Below, one piece after another: positions 33,775-43,932 of a stretch of 64,000 nt of DNA (positions are counted from its first letter, which is position 1; every line of letters begins with the position of its first letter). The position numbers and the translations under genes are program-made. Origin of the DNA: Chloranthus sessilifolius (taxonomy: Eukaryota > Streptophyta > Magnoliopsida > Chloranthales > Chloranthaceae); the NCBI GenBank assembly GCA_021018995.1, contig CM037591.1, positions 74,799,901 to 74,863,900 on the forward strand, in the 5' to 3' direction. The notes beneath the pieces are model-generated. The model was not told the DNA's origin. It worked only from the letters and a program-made list of their open reading frames with translations, and did not search any database.

Positions 33775-36365
33775 TGTAACGACACCGAATTTCCAACTCC
33801 GAAACACGTGGAAATTACAAATCGCTAGATCATAGTTCACAATCTAATTACAAAAATTCTTTGGTATTTAATAGAGAGCAAGCCATTTAACTAGTGCATA
33901 AAAGTTCATAATGAAACTGTAAAGTCATAAGTAAAACCACCGGTGACGGTCGTAAGTCACACAAACAGTGGTGCACAATATAATCGATAATCAATGTCTA
34001 CTAAATCCATGATGTACCAAGTCTAAGTGTCCCAAAATAGATCTACGGATAAAACTGCTCAGGATCCAGAACTTCTTCGATACCTATGACACATTGTGTC
34101 AGGGTGAGCTAACAATCTAAGCTCGGTAGAGAAAGCTCAAGACCAACTATAAGTTATCCAGTTAATACATAGTTTCAATGATTAACTTCAAAGGCATTTA
34201 AATGTCCAAATAGAATTTTAAGGATCTAAAGTTCAAAAATCACATGTTCTGAATTAGAGTTTCAAATAAGGTTCAATGATGTCATTCTCTAAGGTTTCAA
34301 ATGAGTATTCACTTTATTCTTATCGAAATTCAGATGCAATTTCTTATTCAGTGTATATCTTAAATCCATAACTTAAATATCTCCAATGCAAATATAACAT
34401 TGGCAATTTCCAATAATCGATGGGAATCCCCTCCTAACCATCGTCGTTCAATGAATAATTTTCTATGTGCCCAAGCCCCTGCGTCTTGAGGGATACTTGT
34501 GCCGTTCAATGGTTCAAAAGTGTCGAAGCATAGGATTCGTTCATTTAAATCTCAAATCAAAGACAAAGTTCTAAGGGTTTCAAGTTCAAAAGTTCAAATA
34601 TTAATATGAAATAGAGTTCAAGCTCTTTCAAAGTTCGAAGAGTTCAGATTTCCAAATAATCAATAATTCATGAGCAATTCAAAGAGTTCGATATATCAAT
34701 GTTCAATGATTCAAGAGTTTAATATTCAAATATTCAATAATTCAAAAGCAATTCAAAGAGTTCGATGTTCAAATACTTAATAATTTCATATTCAAATTCA
34801 TTATTAAGCCTACGATTCAAAGTTCAAAATATAGTTATGCATTGAAATTCTCCCACCTCGATTTAGAAGATCGTATGATTCGAAATGAGATACGTCCCTT
34901 GTAATAGGTCTGATTCTCTCTTCTATGGTCCATGTACAATTGATACATAAAAGAAATAAATCATCAAAGGTTCAAAATTGGTTGATTGATTCGGATAGGC
35001 AAATCATCTTCTGATTTCACTATTCACGACTCGCTGCTGTCCTATGACAGTGAGTTGTGGTCTGTTTACAGCAAGCTGTGGATGTACAACCATCAAAACT
35101 TTATTCTATTTTAATATACATAGCTCACTGCTATGCTATGACAGCGAGTTGTAGTTATGTTCACAGCGAGCTGCGGCTATGGATTTTCCCAAAGTGCATT
35201 CTGTTTTTGGTATCCACAGCAAGCTGTCATATATCATAGCAAGTTGCGACTATTTTCAATCCCATTGGATGTATCATCTCGAGCTACTTTAAAATGATAT
35301 ATTATAATGATCAATTAAACTTTTCTATCAAAAGTTATGGTCTCCTGAAGACACTTTCTTCATAGCGACATTGATTTTCTTTCAGTGACAGTAAGCCGTG
35401 AATCGCTCGGTTCCTTATTTAAAATTTTGTTTCTTACTATCGGTTGTCAGACATCAGACTGTGGTATTTTCACAACACGCTATGACATATGATAGCGCAT
35501 TGTGGGTCTTATCACAGTGAGTTATCATTGTCGTCTTCAAGATCCAAGTTTCTTATGTATTTGAGATCCGAAGATTGAGATCCGCTTATTATTCTAATGA
35601 TTTAGAAAATCATAAATTTGATTATCTAATGTAATTTCAACCCTATAGACCATAATTAATAATTAAAACTACCTCTTGTAGGGAGACCAATGATCCTACG
35701 ATGGTTGGGAGATCTCAATGCTTTACATGTTCTCACGTCAGGGTTCCCCCTTCTAAATCGTAAGGATGCTAGTGATCAAAGCGTCTTAAAGAGAACGCCT
35801 TGATGTTCATAGAGAGTTTGAAGATGAAGGCCAAAGGAGAAAGCTAGAGAATTTTATGAATAATAGAAAAGAGGAGGTTAGGGGGTTATAAAAAAAAAAA
35901 GGAGGTTAGGGCTCTTATTTAAAGGGAAAAGGTTAGGGTTTCTCTTACGGTCCTTCTAATTAGAGTTTTAGAGGGTTTAGGAAATAGTATTCTCAAGAAC
36001 CCACAAATTCTAATTTGTACATGAGTTGTCTTTTTCCAACTCTTTGGATAACGTTTGGTGCTAGGTTGGCACACCTAGCTTAAATGTATAGGTTGTTGGT
36101 TTAAAGTCCAAAAATAAAGTTTTTAGAGTCTCTAGCAAGGTTTGATCCCTAAACCTTTTTCTTAGAATTCAAGTCTTTTACTACTGGTGCTCTCACGAAG
36201 CTTATGTAACTATTTATACAATTATATGCATGAATCATTTTTAGACCAAAGTGTATATTTTAAGTTTAAAATATTTCAAAGTTAAATAGCATATATTATA
36301 TACCTTATTAAGCATATACATCTATTATGTATATTAATGATTTTTTGAAAAAGTGGGATGTTGTA
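33775..36365 (-). repeat. LTR of the minus-strand Tekay-like element
   Basis: About 2.59 kb. On the minus strand it begins ACATCCCACTTTTTC-like and ends GTGTCGTTACA before the primer site. It holds a motif array at 35037-35540 and a degenerate repeat of CAAAGAGTTCGATATTCAA at about 34620-34800. Confidence 0.8.
35037..35540. repeat. Motif array in the minus-strand Tekay-like LTR
   Basis: Repeated CACAGCGAGCTGTGG-like units and their complements (for example at 35038, 35069, 35122, 35142, 35160, 35216 and 35470). Each unit is an imperfect dyad around AGCT or GAGTT. Confidence 0.7.
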
Positions 36366-36917
36366 GGGACAAATCTACAAGGCAACAATTTAAAACTTTA
36401 AAATATCTAACTGGGCATTGGTTACCCTGACCCCTAGACCGGACCAGACCCATGGACACTGTTGTAAAGTGGAAACGATGTGAACCGTTTGAAAGAGGAG
36501 TTGATCTCTTTATTAGAAAAGATTATAATTTGTAAGATTTCCTATTAATCAAATGTTAATGGGGGCCCTTAACCTCGATTATTAAAAAAAGTCTATGCTA
36601 CTATTGATACTAATGAATATTCAACTCCTCCTAGAAAAAATATTAAGCTTATAACAATTAAATTTTCTTAATGCCACAAGAAGCTTACATTTAAATGACA
36701 AATCCTATTATAAAATCCTTCTAGGTAAACTTTAGAGCCAATTTATTTAATTAGTCATGCATTGCGCTCAACTGTTATTTTGTATCGATGAAAGAGTGCT
36801 TCTTACGGCATTCCATTGTTGAGCTTTCGACTAAAGGAGAAGAAGACCAGATTACGGAACCCATCACTGCTAGCAGCCAGACGAGGTGTTCAGGGGAAAA
36901 TTAAAGTAGCTGCAATG
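36366..36917. other. No gene recognised
   Basis: AT-rich stretch between the LTR and the host gene fragments. No coding or terminal-repeat sequence was recognised. The left end of the presumed gene-capturing transposon would be expected here or further left. Confidence 0.3.
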
Positions 36918-37450
36918 TGGCATATATCCTTTGGGTTGAGGAATCAAACTAATTCCTATAAACAGTAATCCTAGGAATCTTATCAGTGGTATCTTCATCT
37001 GCTGCCCCTAATAACATATTGAAGTTGTGATTCAAAAGATAACAATTCGAGATTGTAACGTCAGTCAACCCTTGTAGGACACTGACCAATCCTAAATTCC
37101 CATCACGGGAACTCAAGTGATCAATCCACATGGACAATGTCGAACACCTCAAAGTTATGAAAAATTACATTCTCTACTGCTGCGAGAGTGACGGCATTCC
37201 CAACAAGAGTGACATTTACACCTCTCCCATCTATACTTTTTCCTCAAGTGTGATCACAATGCTTTCTTTGAAAATTATCCAAGCTCCTTCATTTTCTCCA
37301 GCAGAATTAATGGCAAAACGAAGAGTACCAAGAGCCAGATTACTCGGGTCATCATCAGATCTATTTACCATATAATATTAGCCCTTTGCACCACCAGTGG
37401 TTCCTGCAACGAAGCCAATTCCACAAAGGGGAAGTTTGTTGCCTTGTTCA
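36918..37450 (-). pseudogene. Pectate lyase (PL1 family) gene fragment
   Basis: On the minus strand the sequence encodes pieces of a plant pectate lyase, a secreted enzyme that cleaves de-esterified pectin in the cell wall. Visible parts in order: [56 protein letters not shown], then SMWIDHLSSRDGNLGLVSVL and VTISNCYLLNHNFNMLLGAA. The IDGRG, WIDH and VTISN...LLGA segments are family hallmarks. The stretch changes frame and lacks joins between exons, and the C-terminal half of the enzyme (after VYRN) is missing. No signal peptide is seen. It is a pseudogene fragment within a cluster of unrelated host gene pieces. Confidence 0.75.
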
Positions 37451-37469
37451 TATGGTGAGAATTGACATT

Positions 37470-37789
37470 TGGTGCCATCAATGATATAGTTGTTGTTTTC
37501 CTTCTCTGAGAAAAAACTTGTTAGTCCATATGTTTGGCTTTTGGGATTTATGATTTTACTGCTTTCTTTACAAGCAAACAGTTGTAGAAGGTCATATGCT
37601 CCTTTAGCTTGGACTAGAGCCTGCTTGGCAAACTCTAGTCGCTTCTGGAATATGTACCTATTTTTTGTATCGAGAAAGAAAGAAATAAAAGTTAGTTCAT
37701 AATTAGAAGCATGGGTCAAAATTTCAGCCATGCAATTTTCACCTGATCGTAACCTCGTTGCAAAAACAAAGAGTATATGGCCCAAATTG
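37470..37789 (-). other. Open stretch joining two host gene fragments, origin unknown
   Basis: A 142-codon open frame (37806-37378) runs from the EDR2-like piece to the start of the pectate lyase piece. The middle, with [20 protein letters not shown], is not a family I recognise. It may come from a fifth gene or from an intron. Confidence 0.35.
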
Positions 37790-38058
37790 AGAATCCCATA
37801 GTTCAAACGTTCTCGAAATGCTTCAAGCCCTTTTCTTGAAATGTAGCTAAAGCGATGTATATCAAGGTCAATTTAAAAGTAATTAGGGCCCTGCATGAAA
37901 ATAGAATAAGGTGAGATTAGGAAGAAATCACAAACGGAGCATCACAAGAAAATTAAAACTTACCATAAGGTACCCAAACATAGTGCCAGTGGTGGCACTT
38001 GGATAAATCTCAAAACTGAGTACTACAGGCACTAGCTTATCATCTTCGGACTGCCCAC
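37790..38058 (-). pseudogene. EDR2-like (DUF1336) gene fragment, two exons
   Basis: First exon (38058-37964) reads SEDDKLVPVVLSFEIYPSAT then TGTMFGYLM. It is followed by a 73-base intron with GTAAGT and GCAG ends (37963-37891), then a second exon with [20 protein letters not shown]. This is the C-terminal DUF1336 region of ENHANCED DISEASE RESISTANCE 2-like proteins, which in plants carry PH and START lipid-binding domains. Only part of the last domain is present, the second exon has an internal stop (in place of the usual E before IDLDIHRF), and it runs into unrelated sequence after about [12 protein letters not shown]. The kept intron means the copy came from DNA, not from mRNA. Confidence 0.7.
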
Positions 38059-38606
38059 AAAATTTCAGCCGAAAATCAAAAATTTTGGTTTCGGTCCAGC
38101 CCGAAACCGAAACAAAATCTGAAATTTTGATCCTTGGCATGAGGTGTTTTCTTTCTTTTTTTTTCTAAGATGAGACTCAACCCAAAATTGATGCTTGTTA
38201 GAGGGTATCTAACCACCTGATCAAACCACATTTTGTGCGTCAATGTGTAGGTTAGGACTGTATACGTCCACCCTGTACGTACGTGACCAACAGTGGGTAA
38301 TGGCCTTTTATGTGCTGAGCATGAAATAAAACAACCTAAACCGCTTACACTTTGTATATAATAGACGCTGATATCAACTATAAATATGATGCTACAAGCA
38401 CTAAAAGGAATGCATTTTAATATTCAAATTACAATACACCATATAATTTTTTTGGGGATAGATTTGAAATCCACTGTGTAGGGTGAATTGCTTGAAAAAT
38501 ACAGTAACTAATAACTGCAAAAAACTCTTCGACCAAGTTTTTGACGTATCCAAGCACATAAATGATACTTGAGTATCATTAGCAGACAACCATTAAAGAA
38601 ACTAAC

Positions 38607-38801
38607 CTTCAAGAAGCTTCCAACTTCTGCCTCAAGTCAACAATTTCAGATTTAGTAGTAACGAGCCTCTGTTTGGATATTGCTTCAGCTTCATTGGCTG
38701 CTTTAACACTCATTTCCAAGTTGTGTTCATCAAGAGGCGATTTAAGACTTTGAACATGAGCCCATGCTTTATATTCCAAGTCCCTAGCGTCCATGAGATC
38801 C
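38607..38801 (-). pseudogene. HUB2-like (BRE1-type E3 ubiquitin ligase) exon fragment
   Basis: One exon-sized piece with a consensus acceptor (CCGTAG) and donor (GTTAGT) on the minus strand. It encodes DARDLEYKAWAHVQSLKSPL, DEHNLEMSVKAANEAEAISK and VDLRQKLEAS. This matches the coiled-coil part of plant HUB1/HUB2, the nuclear ligases for histone H2B mono-ubiquitination. The frame ends in a stop just before the donor, so the piece would not splice on in frame. No other HUB exon is nearby, and the RING finger is absent. Identification is from memory of the family's coiled coil; HUB2 is more likely than HUB1. Confidence 0.65.
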
Positions 38802-39664
38802 CTACGGATGGAAAAGAAAATCTGAGCATAATGTAAATTTTTTTGCTCCAGACACCGACCGAACCTTTCATACACTCTAAGCAACCTACTTTACGCAATA
38901 TAAAATTAGCTGATCTGCCAAATCCTTTTCCCATTTTATATGGTATTATACAATACAATTACATGAACATGAAGCGATAAATCACTTGACCTTTATAAAT
39001 TCCTTTTTATGAATCATATCTAATTAAATAAGAATATGCCAATGACCAGTTCTCAAATCAATGCATCTATTTTTCCTTATGACTGCAAAATGGAGTAGAG
39101 ATCAAAGAAAGAACCAATAACAAACCCCCCAAAAAAAACCTCTTTGATTATTGAAATCAAGAATGACTCCAGTACATGGGAACATAACCAACATAAATAA
39201 AGAACATAACACACTGAACTAGTAACAAAATGAGTTTGATACAATATGCGCAATAAGGTAAAGAGTACGACTACTAAACTGCAACAGAAAGTGCGCTAGA
39301 TGTTGTTAACACTTGACTGAAATGTGAAATCTCAAATTTGAAGTGATCCAGATCATATAATTGTACAACATATTCTAGCATTGAAGATCTTTATTTGCAT
39401 CCTGGAAGAACAATGTACAACATCATATTTATAGTTTGGTATTTGGTCTTTATTTGCATCCAGTGAGGAAAATATGAGTGGCGAAAATATAATTTGGTAT
39501 TTGGTATGAAATTGTTGAAAGTGGAACAAAAAATTCAAGATTCATAAGTGAAATAAATGTTGAATTCTTTATTTTGATGAAATTTGAGAAGTTGGGTATT
39601 GTTTATGGAAATTGATGTTTCGATGCAAGTGAAACTCATGTTAAAATTTATGTGACATGTACAG
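38802..39664. other. No gene recognised between the HUB2-like and DXS pieces
   Basis: AT-rich non-coding stretch. Parts next to the HUB2-like exon and to the DXS exon are probably their introns carried along. Confidence 0.35.
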
Positions 39665-40254
39665 GTGGTGCATGATGTGGATCTTCAAAAAGTACCCGTT
39701 CGGTTCGCATTGGACCAAGCTGGTCTAGTCAGAGCAGACGGGCCTACCCATTGCGGAGCATTTTATATCATGTACATGGCATGCCTACCGAACATGATTG
39801 TAATGGCCCCATCCAATGAAGCTGAGCTGATGAGCATGGTTGCTATCGTAGCAACCATTGATGACAGACCAAGTTGCTTCAGGTTTCTAAGGGGCAATGG
39901 AGTTGGTGCAAGTCTGCCTCCTAGTGGCAAAGGCACCCCTCTTGAGGTCATTATCTCAATCTCTCTAACAAATTCTTCCGAAAAATATTGCAATAATAAC
40001 AAAATAAAACAGCTGATTTGTCAAATGGTTTGTCGTTTTAACAAATTGGAAAGGGAAGAATTCTGATGGAAGGCAATAGAGTTGCTATTCTCGGATTTGG
40101 GTCTGTAACCTAGACATGTATCGAAGCTGCAAACAATCTTAAATCCAACGATATCGATGAGATCCTAATTACGGTGGCGGAAGGTTCAATTGGAGGATTT
40201 GGGTCTCATGTATATCATTTATTGGCGTTGGATGGTCTCTTAGAACAAAAGTAG
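39665..40254 (+). pseudogene. DXS: DXS (1-deoxy-D-xylulose-5-phosphate synthase) gene fragment
   Basis: DXS is the plastid thiamine-dependent enzyme that opens the MEP isoprenoid pathway. The first exon (39665-39946, after an ACAG acceptor) encodes [30 protein letters not shown] and [10 protein letters not shown], the transketolase pyrimidine-binding part. The second (about 40045-40254) encodes [20 protein letters not shown] and [20 protein letters not shown], the transketolase C-terminal part. The intron between keeps a GT but its AG is lost. The second exon has an internal stop after GFGSVT, and about 27 residues normally between the KSxDI segment and the ITVEEGS segment are absent. Only about 160 of the usual 700 residues are present. 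Clear pseudogene, opposite in strand to the other three host fragments. Confidence 0.88.
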
Positions 40255-40260
40255 TTCAGG

Positions 40261-40599
40261 ATAAGGCTAATATATTGTATATATTATGTATTTTAGACGT
40301 ATGCTTTATAGTTTTCACTTTGTAATTCTTAACAGTCCCCTCTTTTGTGACAGAAGACTTCATAAATCCTTTGAAACTTGAAAGTGCTTTGCCTTTTAAG
40401 TGGTAGTGTTTATGGTCATGGTTAAAATCTCAATTTTTCAATATGTATGCTTGATACCAATACCAAGAATGCGTCGGGCAGAACAAACTTGCATAAAAAG
40501 AAAGCAATAAAAAAATTGCATTAAAAAAAAGAATTAAAAAAAAATTGTATTTACAAAAAAAATTTGCATAAAAAATTGTTGGCGTAATTTTTTATTTTT
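40261..40599. other. No gene recognised, A-rich
   Basis: Non-coding with a long A-rich stretch (about 40495-40560). It lies between the DXS piece and the CACTA-type end. Confidence 0.3.
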
Positions 40600-40840
40600 T
40601 TTTAAATTCCATAAAAATCCGACTGCCCAAAACAGTGATTTTTATTTCTATGACTGCTAAGAGCAGTCGTTGTTGAAATTCATAAACCACTGTGGTGTAC
40701 AATAGTAAAAAAAAAATCACTATTTTGTTTAGAACTGGTTAGGACAGTATGTTTTTTGAAAAAATCGTTGTCAAAGATAGTCGTTTTTTGAAAAAATCAC
40801 TGTTTAAGGCAGTGATTTTTTTTGTTTTTTTCACGTAATG
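40600..40840 (-). mobile_element. CACTA (En/Spm)-type terminal and subterminal repeat region
   Basis: Read on the minus strand from 40840: CATTACGTGAAAAAAAC, close to the CACTA-type terminal repeat, followed by several subterminal repeats of both orientations, such as AATCACTGCC, CAGTGATTTTT, GACTGCTCTTAGCAGTC and ACTGTCCTAACC. Such short mirrored repeats of ACTG/CAGT before poly-A or poly-T tracts are typical of plant CACTA ends. The first bases are not exactly CACTA, and the matching left end was not found. No transposase is seen. Confidence 0.6.
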
Positions 40841-41800
40841 TTTTGCTCCTTCGTACAGTGTGATAACTTGCACTATCTTTTGACTCCTTCATTTGCACAA
40901 CCAGTTTCTTCAAAAAAATTGAAGCACAAGGGAGCAAATGAGCACTATAACCACATGTGGGCTTTGTCACAAAATTCTCCGAATTAATAAAAAATTTAGG
41001 AGTATTCTCCGAATAGGTGGTCCGGAGAACTTTTTGCCGCGCTTCGTTAGTTGATTCTTTGGAAAAAAAAATTGTTTTTCTTTTGAATCCCTGAATTTTT
41101 TTCCAACATTTTTCCCCTAATCTTTTTATGTATTTATACTAATTATGCTGAAGTAAAACACCCCACCGAATTATTTCTGGATCGAAACTTGCATGTGGAT
41201 GGGGGAGGTATGAAAGTCCCCCAATATTTACCACGGATATTTATGCACCATTAGGGCACGTTTTATTAATGTAATTAAGGATGCGTTATTAATATGCAGT
41301 TGACTCTAAATGCATTTTTTATTGGAATGTGAATTTACTACTTTATTATTCCTTAATACAAAATCATGCAATTTTGCCACACGAGACAATGAGTCTCGTT
41401 TCACTTCATCGTTACACATAATGGAGATAATTAAAACAGGTCGTTGGGTCATTTGCAATCAAATGTGCCCTTAGTCTTAACGCATATTTCTATTGTGTCA
41501 AAGGGTCAAGGTGACATACTAAAATGGTCCGTTCGATCTGATATAATTTGAACAGAAATTAATGAGCAAGTTGACTTAATCAAAATGTATAACAATTATA
41601 AACCTTATACAAACCAAAATATCAAGCATAAAATTAACTTGATCATGAAAAGAGTGAAAGCCATTAAGATTATGGGAAATAGGTCACAAATATTGGTTTA
41701 AAATATTAGCCAAAATAAAACACAGAGAAAATACAAGAGTGCAGGACCTAAGAAATCTTGAGGTCCTTAAATTCATATTTGCCCCACCACTTTGAATAAG
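40841..41800. other. No gene recognised
   Basis: AT-rich intergenic sequence without recognised coding, terminal repeats or RNA genes. Confidence 0.4.
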
Positions 41801-41809
41801 TGATCATTA

Positions 41810-42105
41810 AGGCTGTCAATGGGCCACGCAAGGCTTGGCCCTAGGCCGGGCTGCAAAGGTAAGCCCTAGCCCGGCTTTAGGCTGGGACAACATATACTCA
41901 GCCCAGCCCGACCCTAAGCTGGGCCGGGCCTGGACGAGGGCCATTTTTTATTTTGAAATTTCTTTTATGTATTAATTTCTTCGTAAATTCTTCTTCTTTA
42001 GACATGTTTGATTTGAAAAAAAAATTATAAATCTAATTTTGATACATGCCAGGACGGAAACCAGGGGGGTGGTCGTGCCATGAGAGAGAGAGAGAGAGAG
42101 AGAGA
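41810..42105. mobile_element. Partial hAT-like MITE end and (GA)n run
   Basis: TAAGGCTGTCAATGGGCCACG at 41812 is close to the TAGGGCTGTCAATGGGC end of many plant hAT MITEs. It is followed by GGC-rich sequence (GGCCGGGC repeats). The matching other end was not found. A (GA)n microsatellite lies at 42082-42105. Confidence 0.4.
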
Positions 42106-42896
42106 AAGTAATTCCTTGTACGTTGAGGGTTTTTGCAAAAAAAAACTTAATATACTCTTGAGGGTACTTTACTAAAATATACCCCGATTCAATGTGTGGG
42201 AAAAATATCACCTGAGGGTATTTTTGTAACCCTCTGATTAAAAATCTAATTTACATATATAATGAGTACTCCGGCTGGGTAAAAGTGGGTTACACATCAT
42301 TGGGCCCTAACCCAGCTCGGGCTACACTTGCCCGCCACAATGACAGGGGGAAGAGGATACCAGTTGAGCTATTGCTTAACCCGTAAAATTCAAAGTGGTA
42401 AAAGGTGAAAAACGACTGTCCAAAATCAAATAAATTCACAGAATAATAAATTATGTATGGTGTTACTATCACATCACTTTATGTTACATCCACCTCACTT
42501 AAAAAAAGAAAACTACGTTGATTTTTTTAAAAGAGAAAATAAACATCATTTTCTGTCTCAATCATCCACACAATAGATCTTGACCTCAAAGGCCTCCTAT
42601 CAAACGGTCAGATGTTGATTCCATGGGACATACATTCCAAAAAGTGAACATGATCTAGGTACCATCAAATATAATTCACATTCACTATTTGAGATTTATC
42701 TCACGTGGAATCAACATCAAACCGTTTAATAGCAGGCCCACGATCTCAACTTGTAATTAGGTGCCTTGGTGAACGGCATAGTGGACCAAACATCACACTT
42801 GAGGTGTTTGTGTTTAATGCACAATAAATTTCTTATTGTTTTTAGTAAAGATAAAACTCAGCGGTTCCAATACCAAACATGACACTTGAGCTCATG

Positions 42897-43290
42897 TAGG
42901 GATGCAAACTCTAAATCGAAACCCGATATAGAACCGAAAATCGAGCACACCGAGCCGGCCCAAATCACACCGAAAACCGAAAAAAACCAAACCAAATCTA
43001 ATTCGGTTCGGTTTCGATTTAGGGTGGCAAAAATAGAAAACCGAGGGGGTAGGATGAGTAAACCAAAAAATATGAAAAAAACTGATAAAACTGAGAAAAT
43101 ACATTAAAAAATTAAAAAAGTAGGTAAAATACCCACACCAAACCGAGAAAAATAATAATTTCGGTTTCGGTGTCGGTTTGAAAACATCAAAAAGCTACCG
43201 ACCCGACACCAATGATTCAGTTTCGGTGTGGGGTGTACCGAACTGAAAACCGAAAAAATCAGTTTCGGTTCTATTCGAATTTGCATCCCT
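42897..43290. mobile_element. hAT-type MITE with 8 bp target duplication
   Basis: 394 bp, with ends TAGGGATGCAAAC and ATTTGCATCCCT as inverted repeats and AGCTCATG on both sides (42889-42896 and 43291-43298). The interior is full of ACCGAAACCGAA and its complement. The empty site is present in copy B at 62280. Eight-base duplications and these ends are typical of hAT. No coding capacity; the short open frames inside are not genes. Confidence 0.85.
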
Positions 43291-43932
43291 AGCTCATGGT
43301 GACCAAAAACGCATTTTTTTCCAGAAAAATGCATTTAAAATATTGTTTTTGTTAAAAAATGAAAAAAAAATGCCATTTTCAAAAAATTCCCTTTTTTTTC
43401 TGAAAAAACCATTTTGAACCCATTTTTTATAATAAAAAGTCATTTTTTCCCATTTCTTTCCTGTTTAAAACGTTTGGCCACAACATAAAAATGTTTTAGT
43501 TTTTATAATTACTATTTTATTTTTTTTTGTAATTTTCTTAGTTTTTTCCTAAAATTACCAAAAATTACTATTTTTTTCCATATATTTCGAGAATCATTTT
43601 ATTCTCGTACCTAGACTTGGTCACTATACTTGAGCTAGGTTTGCAAATTTGGTCAGGTCAGGTTGGGTTTAAGAGTGACCCAAGACCAGCATGGCTAGGA
43701 GGGACTCAAATTGGAACTGGGTTAAACTCAATCATAGGTCCATCCCACTTAATTGTTAAGGCCTAGCCCATTGGACCTTACCTTGGCAGGCTCTTTGATC
43801 CCAACGGACCAGCCTAATGAGTAGGGTTGTCGATATGTCTAGTCAGACTGTGCAAAAATTTCAGTTGTCGGACGGTAGAGGGCATATATCCAACCCTAAC
43901 TGATCTGATGGTGCACCCTCAGTCGATCTGAC

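Larger units (their letters stand above)
33142..36365 (-). mobile_element. 5' end of a minus-strand Tekay-like element, broken
   Basis: On the minus strand: LTR (36365 down to 33775), tRNA-iMet primer site (33772-33761, TGGTATCAGAGA), leader, then the first part of gag (about 33500-33146) with MKPPSFLGKADPGEVEAWLN and VRWASFQLEGKVDPSW. It is cut at 33141 by the 3' LTR of the plus-strand Tekay element. The rest was not found to the left, because the other side of that element is truncated too. Broken; age not measurable without the second LTR. Confidence 0.85.

Noticed and set aside
38040-38140. GGTTTCGGT/ACCGAAACC inverted pair near the EDR2-like fragment as a second hAT MITE.
   Set aside because: No TAGGGATGCAAA ends and no target duplication were found.
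36918-40254. Reading the host gene fragments as one functional fused gene.
   Set aside because: Opposite strands, internal stops and missing domains in every piece argue against a working gene.
40600-40840. Hairpin-rich stretch as a non-coding RNA or terminator.
   Set aside because: The repeated ACTG/CAGT dyads and the near-CACTA terminus fit a transposon end better.
42886-43334. Open frames of 70-76 codons on both strands.
   Set aside because: They fall inside the hAT MITE or its flank, and the ACCGAAA repeats keep frames open by composition.
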